From: JAAYEA01 sp012689325
GTDB lineage: Bacteria; Chloroflexota; Anaerolineae; JAAYEA01
Assembly (NCBI GenBank): GCA_036841525.1
Contig: DAITVZ010000101.1
Coordinates: 1-11,717, forward strand
Direction of reading: 5' to 3'
DNA: 11,717 nt
Shown: in pieces, positions 7,127-11,717 of the stretch
Layout of the letters: every line of letters begins with the position of its first letter
Position numbering within the stretch: position 1 is the stretch's first letter
Made by a program: the position numbers and the translations under genes
The notes under the pieces: generated by a model
Database searches by the model: none
What the model was told of the DNA's origin: nothing
What the model saw: only the letters and a program-made list of their open reading frames with translations

Positions 7127-7155
7127 ACTATAGCCGGAGTGGCGCGGGGCGTCAA
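7127..7155 (-). promoter_or_regulatory. Sigma70-type promoter of the dhaK operon
   Basis: Read on the - strand, TTGACG (7150-7155) and TATAGT (7127-7132) are separated by exactly 17 nt. Both hexamers match the bacterial housekeeping consensus at five of six positions. Transcription would start near 7120, giving a leader of about 70 nt before dhaK. It lies directly downstream of the terminator of the preceding - strand unit, as expected for a new transcription unit. Confidence 0.75.
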
Positions 7156-7181
7156 ATGGGCCGAAGCGAATTGGGCGCAAC

Positions 7182-7213
7182 AAAAAGCCGGGCCGACACG
7201 AGTCCGGCCCGGC
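7182..7213 (-). terminator. Intrinsic (rho-independent) terminator
   Basis: On the - strand a 9-bp perfect GC-rich stem, GCCGGGCCG paired with CGGCCCGGC, closes a 9-nt loop and is followed by TTTTT. It starts about 18 nt after the stop of the secreted protein gene at 7231. It should end that transcript and insulate it from the dhaK promoter. Confidence 0.88.
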
Positions 7214-7230
7214 GTGCGTTCAGCGCCAGC

Positions 7231-8535
7231 TTACCAGGTGAATTCCTTGAAGAGCAGCGGCAAATAGAGGGGCCCCTGGGTAGGCGTAGGTGTGGCCTCG
7301 AGCGGCGAGAGCCAAAAGTCCATCTCGGGCTGGGCGCGCAGGTCGTCCACCAGCGCGGGGAGGGTGAGCAGCTCATAGTCCAGCTTCCAGGCTTCCAGCG
7401 TCACCTGCAGGCAGGGGTTTACATAGTCCGCCGGGATGAGCAGGCTGTAGCTGCCATCCGCGCCGCTGAGGGCGGAGAATCGCCTGGGCAGGCAGGAGAC
7501 CAGCGAGACCACCGCGTCCGAGAGGGGCGCGGTGACGCCGATCTCGGCGTCATAGACGTGGCCGGTCAGGGTCAGGTCGGCGCCCGGCGTCGCCGTGGGC
7601 GTGCTCGTGGCCGTGGCGGTCGCCGTCTGAGTGGGCGTGGCTGTGGAGGTGGCCGTGGCCGATGGCGTGGCTGTAATGGTGGGCGTCGGCGTCAGAGGCG
7701 GCAGGGGCGCCAGCACGATGAACGAGTCATCGTCCCAGGCGAGGGTGGTCTGGCCGGACTGGGCGGTGGCGCGGTTCTCCACCTTGGTGCCCGCGGGCGT
7801 GCTGCCGATGACATAGCCAAACACCGCCAGGCGGAGCGAAGCGCCAGGGAGCAGCGAGGGGACGGTCCAGGTCACTTGGTGGCTGGCCGCATCGTACCCG
7901 CCGCCGGTGCTGGTCCCATCGGGCAGGGTGGTATCCTGGAAGCGGAACCAATCGGAGAGCGAGTCCACCACCAGGATGTCGGTGAGCGTGAGGGCGGAGG
8001 TGTTCGAGATGGTGATCTCGTAGCGCTGGCTATAACCAGGACGGCGGTTCTCCAGCCAGTGCTTCTTGTCCACGCTCAGGGCGGAATCGTAGCCAAAGTC
8101 GGCGTTGAGCACCTGCTCGCCCGCGCCCAGGGTCACGGCGGCCTGATGCGGCGTGCCCACGCCATCGAGGTCATAGGTGGCGAGGCTGCCCTGCGGCACC
8201 GAGCCCGGCGCCACCGAGACGACATAGTCGCCGGCCGCCAGGCCGGAGAAGAGATAGATGCCGCCGCTGTCAGTCACCTTGGTGCCGATGACGGCGCTAT
8301 CAAGGGTGAGGGTGACCGTCACGTTGGCCAGCCCAGCCTCGCTCGCGTCGTAGACACCGTTCCCGTTGGCGTCGGACCAGACCAGCGAGCCGATGGAGCC
8401 TGTGCCAACGGTGATGGCCTGGACGCCGCCAGGGGCGCGGAGCAGCCAGAGCGCCGCGGCCATGATGAGCAAGCCAGCCAGCCAGAGCAGGGCATGCGCG
8501 CGCCGATGATCTCGGACCAAGTGTCCAACAGACAT
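7231..8535 (-). CDS. Secreted cell-surface protein with SdrD B-like, DUF11-like and carboxypeptidase-regulatory-like domains
   Basis: This 434-aa protein begins with a basic N-terminus and a hydrophobic segment (15-33) ending near GGVQA (36-40), a likely signal peptide cleaved before ITVG. Residues 45-150 form an SdrD B/Cna B-like beta-sandwich with the calcium-loop signature DANGNGVYDASEAG (55-68). Residues 152-275 look like a DUF11-type repeat domain (KHWLENRRPG...YEITISNTS). Residues 281-318 are a low-complexity Thr/Pro/Ala linker, residues 321-410 resemble a carboxypeptidase regulatory-like sandwich (GHVYDA...SGADGSYSL), and a second short linker precedes a C-terminal YLPLLFK. No LPXTG sortase signal is seen. 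The ATG has AGGAGGT 5 nt upstream. A structural or adhesive role at the cell surface is likely, with no enzymatic motif seen. It follows a microprotein gene and ends in a strong terminator. Confidence 0.82.
   Translation of the reverse strand: MSVGHLVRDHRRAHALLWLAGLLIMAAALWLLRAPGGVQAITVGTGSIGSLVWSDANGNGVYDASEAGLANVTVTLTLDSAVIGTKVTDSGGIYLFSGLAAGDYVVSVAPGSVPQGSLATYDLDGVGTPHQAAVTLGAGEQVLNADFGYDSALSVDKKHWLENRRPGYSQRYEITISNTSALTLTDILVVDSLSDWFRFQDTTLPDGTSTGGGYDAASHQVTWTVPSLLPGASLRLAVFGYVIGSTPAGTKVENRATAQSGQTTLAWDDDSFIVLAPLPPLTPTPTITATPSATATSTATPTQTATATATSTPTATPGADLTLTGHVYDAEIGVTAPLSDAVVSLVSCLPRRFSALSGADGSYSLLIPADYVNPCLQVTLEAWKLDYELLTLPALVDDLRAQPEMDFWLSPLEATPTPTQGPLYLPLLFKEFTW
7585..7692 (-). repeat. 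Low-complexity repeat encoding a Thr/Pro/Ala linker
   Basis: This imperfect run of short GC-rich units (GTGGC/GGCGT types on the + strand) encodes residues 282-317 of the secreted protein, alternating Thr-Pro and Thr-Ala with Ser. It is a flexible, possibly glycosylated spacer between beta-sandwich domains. Such tracts can change in length by slippage. Confidence 0.8.
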
Positions 8536-8638
8536 GGATGACCTCCTGAGGGTGCGATAGATGGACGAACGGAAAGGCAGGGGTTGAGCGCGCTGGCGGG
8601 CGCGGGGCAGCGGCCCGGGCGTGGGCGGTGGGCTGGGC

Positions 8639-8713
8639 CTAGGCTTTGAAGAGGCCCAGCCCGACGAACAGGATGACCAGGCTGACGATGGCAAGAATGG
8701 GCGAGACAGACAT
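8639..8713 (-). CDS. 24-aa hydrophobic microprotein, single membrane segment
   Basis: This very short reading frame encodes 24 residues. It has a MSVSP start, a run of Ile/Leu/Val/Phe/Gly from about 6 to 22 that would span a membrane once, and a Lys-Ala end. It is supported by AGGAGAG on the coding strand (CTCTCCT at 8722-8728) 8 nt before the ATG, by a -10-like GATAAT about 40 nt upstream, and by its position at the head of the transcript for the secreted protein. No homologue is recognised. It could be a membrane-inserted regulatory or accessory peptide, or a translated leader. The 103 nt between its stop and the next start (8536-8638) are C-rich on the coding strand and hold only the ribosome binding site of the next gene. 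Confidence 0.5.
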   Translation of the reverse strand: MSVSPILAIVSLVILFVGLGLFKA

Positions 8714-8752
8714 GTCGAGCGCTCTCCTGCGGCTTGGATGATCGTAAGAACC

Positions 8753-8758
8753 ATTATC
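8753..8758 (-). promoter_or_regulatory. Candidate -10 element of the microprotein/secreted protein unit
   Basis: GATAAT on the - strand matches TATAAT at five of six positions. No good -35 hexamer stands 17 nt upstream. That region is instead occupied by phased hexamer repeats, as in promoters that depend on an activator. Confidence 0.5.
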
Positions 8759-8767
8759 CCTGCCGAA

Positions 8768-8806
8768 GGTTAGCGCTGTGTTACGCCTCTGTAAAGCGAG
8801 TGTAAA
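8768..8806 (-). promoter_or_regulatory. Four 11-bp-phased hexamers, Pho-box-like operator
   Basis: On the - strand the order is TTTACA-N5-TTTACA-N5-GTAACA-N5-CTAACC, ending 9 nt before the GATAAT. Hexamers with 5-nt spacers at one-turn phasing are the arrangement known for OmpR/PhoB-family response regulators, for instance the TT(A/T/C)ACA repeats of Bacillus PhoP. The first three units fit well; the fourth is weak. The regulator identity is inferred. Confidence 0.5.
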
Positions 8807-8829
8807 AAGATAGGGGCGTGCTGGACCGG

Positions 8830-10110
8830 TCAGACCAGATAGAACTGGTCTTGCCTCCCGTCGATGAGGCGGCAGCCCTCGCGGGTATAGACCACGTCCT
8901 CCTCCAGGCTCATGCGGAGCAGCTCGCCGCCCCACGCCGCCAGCTCGGCGCCGGCGGAAAGCTCCATGGTGAAGGCATAGTTCTCGCGCAACGGCACGTC
9001 GCCGCGTCCGGGGCAGTTCTCCTGCTCCCAGGGCAGGCCGATCAGCGGCCCGGGCTCGTGGAGGCAGTGGCCCAACGAGTGCGAATAGACCTTGGGGTAG
9101 CCGATGCCTTCGCGCTGGGCGCGGCGGAGGATGTTGCTCAGCAGCTCGTTGCCAGTGAGGCCCTCGCGGAACTCGGCTAAGTAGATGTCCTGCAGCCGGT
9201 TACCCTCGGCCAGCAGGCGGCGGTACTCTTCCGGCGCGTCGCCCTCGCCTGGCCTAAGGATGTAGGCCCATTCCTGATTGTCGCTGATCAGCCCCAGGTA
9301 GCGGATGCCCACGTCCGAGTGGATCATGTCGCCGGGGTGGATGACGCGCAACCCGCCCAGCTCGTCCCAGCGCCGCTTGCTGCGCACGATGTTGAAGAAG
9401 GGCTTGAAGGAGACCTCCAGCCCCAGGTCGGCGACCCGTTGCCAATAATGCCACTCCAGGTCGTCGCTGGTGGTGACGCCGGGGACGATGACAGCGCGGC
9501 TATAGCACTCGGCCAGCAGGGCGTGGGCGACGCTGACAACGTGACGATAGAGCTCGATCTCGCCCTCGGAGAGGGCCGCCAGCCAGCGCGTGACCAACGG
9601 CTCTGCCGAGATCAGGCGCTCGACATAACGCTGAGGCAGCGCTTGCACCAACTGGTTGTAGAGGTTGTGCGTCAACCCGCCAGCGGCCCATTGCACGCTG
9701 CCGATGTTGATGCCGATGCGCTGGGGATCGCGCTCCTCGATGATCTGGCGCAGGACGGTCCACTGCTCCTCGTGGTCGGTGCCGGTCCAGGGGCGCTCGT
9801 AGAGCCCCGGCGGGGTGCGCGTCATGGAGAGGTTGATCCGCTCCAGGCCCGCCTCGCCGCGGTCGAGAAAGACCAGCATCTGCAGGATCGGGCACCAACT
9901 GTCGAAATGCATGAGGGTGCGAAAGACCGGGTCGTAATCGTCCTCCTGGCAGAGGACCAGCCACATGTCGTAGCCGGTCTCGCGCATCAGGGCGGGGAGC
10001 AGGTTGTCCAGTCGCTCGCGCAGGATGCGCGTGGTGACCTCGGCGCGCTGGCGCAGGGGCAGCACGGCGGCGGAGCGGTAGCTGGCGGATGTGGGCAGAT
10101 CGAGGTTCAT
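8830..10110 (-). CDS. M24-family metallopeptidase-fold protein (aminopeptidase P/creatinase-like)
   Basis: This 426-aa protein has two parts: an N-terminal creatinase-like domain (about 1-170, LRERLDNLLPALMRETGYDMWL) and a C-terminal pita-bread metal domain. All five expected metal ligands can be placed: Asp266 in HSDVG, Asp277 in ISDNQEW, His344 in SHSLGH, Glu383 in TMELS and Glu404 in SLEEDVV. Most family members cleave Xaa-Pro bonds, but the same fold includes creatinase and the DMSP lyase DddP, so a non-peptidase reaction is possible. There is no signal peptide, so it should be cytoplasmic. The ATG at 10110 has AGGAGG 5 nt upstream and lies 16 nt after the stop of the MttB-like gene. The two are probably co-transcribed. 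With a methyltransferase-like neighbour, breakdown of a methylated amino compound or proline derivative is worth considering. The family is confident; the substrate is not. Confidence 0.85.
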   Translation of the reverse strand: MNLDLPTSASYRSAAVLPLRQRAEVTTRILRERLDNLLPALMRETGYDMWLVLCQEDDYDPVFRTLMHFDSWCPILQMLVFLDRGEAGLERINLSMTRTPPGLYERPWTGTDHEEQWTVLRQIIEERDPQRIGINIGSVQWAAGGLTHNLYNQLVQALPQRYVERLISAEPLVTRWLAALSEGEIELYRHVVSVAHALLAECYSRAVIVPGVTTSDDLEWHYWQRVADLGLEVSFKPFFNIVRSKRRWDELGGLRVIHPGDMIHSDVGIRYLGLISDNQEWAYILRPGEGDAPEEYRRLLAEGNRLQDIYLAEFREGLTGNELLSNILRRAQREGIGYPKVYSHSLGHCLHEPGPLIGLPWEQENCPGRGDVPLRENYAFTMELSAGAELAAWGGELLRMSLEEDVVYTREGCRLIDGRQDQFYLV

Positions 10111-10126
10111 GATGGCCTCCTGGCGC

Positions 10127-11530
10127 TCAGGTTCGGGTAACGTGGCGGACGGCGCGCTGGTAGATGCGGTCCACTTCGCGGTGCTGGTCCTCGGGCAGGC
10201 GGAAGGCGGAGGAGGCGATCTCGGCCTGCGCGCGCGCCCAGGCTTCGGCCAAGACCTCGGGCTCGCCCTCGTCGCGCCAGCGCCCCAGGTTCCAGTGGCG
10301 AAAGATCTCGGGGAAGGCGTACATGCCGCGAAAGCGTCGCGCGGTGTCTTCCAGGGCGACAAAGCTCCCCGCGGCGACGCCCTCGGCGATCAGCGCGGCG
10401 GGGTCGATCCCCGGCGTATGCGCGTCGATCCCCTGGAAGAGGCGCTCGACGTATTGCAGGATCTCGCGATCCAGCACCGCCTGCTGCGGGCTGAACACCT
10501 CGTCCACCGAGAGCTGGCCCACGCCGCCAAAGTGCCGAGCGCCGAGTAAGGCCTGCCACAGCGCCGAGGCGGTGCGCTCGGTGGCGGCCTGGCTATCGGG
10601 GCGCTTGGCGGTGGAGCGGAACCGGCCGGTACGCGCGGGTCGGCCGCTCAGAAACTCGCTCATCTGGGCGCAGAGGGCGTGATACAGGCACCACTCCGGC
10701 GAGCCAAAGACGATGGCCGAGTACTGAAAGTCGAACGGCTCCACGCGGAAGGTGAGCGGGCCGCTGTCCGTGCCCAAGGCCTCGCAGAGGACGCTCTGGA
10801 CCAGGCGCTCCGCCACGGCCTGCACGATGGCGCTGCGTGGGTCCAGCGGGCAGGTGACGCCGGCCATGGGGATCGCGCCGGTGATGAGCACCTCCACATC
10901 AGGGTTGCCCAGGAATTGTAGGGCGATGTCCAGGCCGTGGGGGTTCAGGCGCAGCGGCGAGATGGAGACCTCCTCCATCAGCGTGTAGCGTCGGCCGGCG
11001 GCGAGGTTCATGTCGATGAGGTAGCGGACCTCCTCGGCGTCGGTGACGGTGAGTTGGCCGCCGAGGTAGCGGGAGTGCTGCAGGGCGATGCGCTCGGCGG
11101 TCAGCGTCACCAGCGCGGGCGGCACGTCGCCCGGCTGCACCGGCACCACGCCGGAGAGCCCGCGGGCATCCCATAGCCGCACCATGCGGATCACGTCGCG
11201 CTCGGCGGCGGGGCGGATGGCCTGGGTCTCGGGGTCGCAGTAGGTGAGCCCGGCCCAGCAGTTGCCCAGTGAAAAGGGCGGCTCCGGCGCCAGCGGGTCA
11301 GGGGCGTGGCGCGCGCGCATCCGCTCCACGTGGTCGCGCACGGGAGCAGGGGCGAAGCGCACCCGCTCCCCGGCTATGCTGGCGCCGGACCAGCCGGCCA
11401 AGCGCTGGCGCGCGCCCTCGTGGGCGCACTCGACGCCCACCTGGGCCAGCACGGATAGCGCGTCGGCCAGGATGCGCTCCATCTCGGCGGCGCTCCAGGC
11501 CAAGGGCATGGTTGGTTTCCAGCAGGTCAT
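10127..11530 (-). CDS. Trimethylamine methyltransferase (MttB) superfamily protein, non-pyrrolysine
   Basis: This 467-aa TIM-barrel protein has the MttB/COG5598 layout. Visible family segments include an opening helix pair (MERILADALSVLAQVGV), SISPLRL (189-195), an ITGAIPMAGVTCPLDP stretch (216-231), and the late QLSVDEVFSPQQAVLDREI block (339-357). The length is close to the usual 470-500 aa. The frame is uninterrupted, with no in-frame amber codon, so it is not a pyrrolysine enzyme. Characterised non-pyrrolysine members such as MtgB demethylate quaternary amines like glycine betaine and pass the methyl group to a corrinoid protein. The ATG at 11530 lies 5 nt after the stop of the membrane protein gene, with GAGG 10 nt upstream. 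The ATG at 11509 is an alternative. No corrinoid protein is in the window. The superfamily is confident; the substrate is unknown and may not be an amine. Confidence 0.85.
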   Translation of the reverse strand: MTCWKPTMPLAWSAAEMERILADALSVLAQVGVECAHEGARQRLAGWSGASIAGERVRFAPAPVRDHVERMRARHAPDPLAPEPPFSLGNCWAGLTYCDPETQAIRPAAERDVIRMVRLWDARGLSGVVPVQPGDVPPALVTLTAERIALQHSRYLGGQLTVTDAEEVRYLIDMNLAAGRRYTLMEEVSISPLRLNPHGLDIALQFLGNPDVEVLITGAIPMAGVTCPLDPRSAIVQAVAERLVQSVLCEALGTDSGPLTFRVEPFDFQYSAIVFGSPEWCLYHALCAQMSEFLSGRPARTGRFRSTAKRPDSQAATERTASALWQALLGARHFGGVGQLSVDEVFSPQQAVLDREILQYVERLFQGIDAHTPGIDPAALIAEGVAAGSFVALEDTARRFRGMYAFPEIFRHWNLGRWRDEGEPEVLAEAWARAQAEIASSAFRLPEDQHREVDRIYQRAVRHVTRT

Positions 11531-11535
11531 GCGCG

Positions 11536-11717
11536 CTAGGCCTCGGGGCCCTTGTAGATCTGCGGGACGACAAAGGTCCAGCCCAGGACCAGCAGCGAGC
11601 CTAGGGTCGGCAGATGCACGCCGAACTCGGCAAAGACGCCGCCCAGGGAGTAGACCCATACCAGGAAGGCGACCACCGAGATTCCGACGTGCTTCCAGTC
11701 GGTGGGGAGGCCGGCCC
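11536..11717 (-). CDS. C-terminal end of an integral membrane protein (5' partial)
   Basis: Only the last 59 codons before a TAG are inside the window; the 5' part continues past the right edge. The fragment has two likely membrane helices, one around VGISVVAFLVWVYSLGGVF and one around LGSLLVLGWTFVVPQIY, separated by a short loop, and ends KGPEA. The ending is like that of a transporter permease, but it is too short to name a family. It precedes the MttB-like gene by 5 nt, so an operon and a role in moving the MttB/M24 substrate across the membrane are plausible but not shown. Confidence 0.6.
   Translation of the reverse strand, partial: AGLPTDWKHVGISVVAFLVWVYSLGGVFAEFGVHLPTLGSLLVLGWTFVVPQIYKGPEA

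Noticed and set aside
7585..7692. CRISPR-like or tandem repeat array
   Set aside because: The repetition is a low-complexity coding linker in frame with the secreted protein, with no spacers of constant length.
7156..8541. Long open frame on the + strand opposite the secreted protein gene
   Set aside because: Its translation is Gly/Arg/Gln-rich with no domain pattern. It mirrors a gene with clear signal peptide, domains, ribosome binding site and terminator, so it is a high-GC antisense artefact.
8821..8838. Palindrome GACCGGTC at the M24 stop as a terminator
   Set aside because: The inverted repeat has no loop and only weak flanking pairing, and no T tract directly follows it on the - strand. 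The T run further on belongs to the phased repeats.
8639..8935. 98-aa reading of the microprotein frame starting at 8935
   Set aside because: The upstream part overlaps the M24 coding region and crosses the predicted promoter. Only the last 24 codons have a proper ribosome binding site and a membrane pattern.
9319..10140. Open frame on the + strand opposite the M24 gene
   Set aside because: Its Val/Gly/Asp/Gln-rich translation has no motif, whereas the - strand frame keeps all metal ligands.
11509..11530. Later ATG at 11509 as the start of the MttB-like gene
   Set aside because: The upstream sequence has only a weak GGAA. The ATG at 11530 gives a 5-nt gap to the previous stop with GAGG upstream. 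It remains possible, so the start is not certain.

Overview
The window is GC-rich, tightly packed bacterial DNA, about two-thirds G+C by eye. The best lineage hint is the predicted secreted protein at 7231-8535. It has a Thr/Pro/Ala-rich linker of the TPTPT/TATAT kind and a C-terminus of the form YLPLLFK, a combination I associate with Chloroflexota such as Anaerolineae and relatives. That assignment is an inference, not a proof.

Layout. On the + strand (1-3183) lie three co-directional genes. They encode a two-domain alpha/beta hydrolase of acetyl-xylan-esterase type (5' end outside the window), a Gfo/Idh/MocA-type NAD(P)-dependent oxidoreductase and a calcineurin-like metallophosphoesterase. 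Everything from 3170 to 11717 is on the - strand, and the two blocks converge with a 14-bp overlap of coding sequences.

The - strand forms three transcription blocks, read from right to left. (i) 11717-8830: the C-terminal end of a membrane protein, an MttB-superfamily (trimethylamine methyltransferase-like, non-pyrrolysine) protein, and an M24-family (aminopeptidase P/creatinase-fold) metalloenzyme, with short gaps. (ii) 8806-7182: a candidate promoter carrying four 11-bp-phased hexamers that resemble a Pho-type response-regulator box, a 24-residue hydrophobic microprotein, a secreted beta-sandwich protein, and a strong intrinsic terminator. (iii) 7155-3170: a near-consensus sigma70-type promoter and structured leader, then dhaK-like, dhaL-like, an unrecognised 388-aa protein and a uroporphyrinogen-decarboxylase-family protein. 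In block iii the last three genes start 1 nt after, or overlapping, the preceding stop.

How the genes may work together. The esterase, the oxidoreductase, the DhaK/DhaL-type ketose kinase and the phosphoesterase suggest uptake and breakdown of an esterified or modified carbohydrate or polyol. The MttB-like protein and the UroD/MtaA-like protein belong to superfamilies that move methyl groups through corrinoid proteins, so demethylation of a methylated compound is possible. No corrinoid protein, DhaM phosphotransfer subunit, sugar transporter or regulator gene is visible, so the pathway is incomplete here. The most novel items are the unknown protein embedded in the kinase operon, the microprotein with its phased upstream repeats, and the co-occurrence of kinase and methyltransferase-like genes in one operon.
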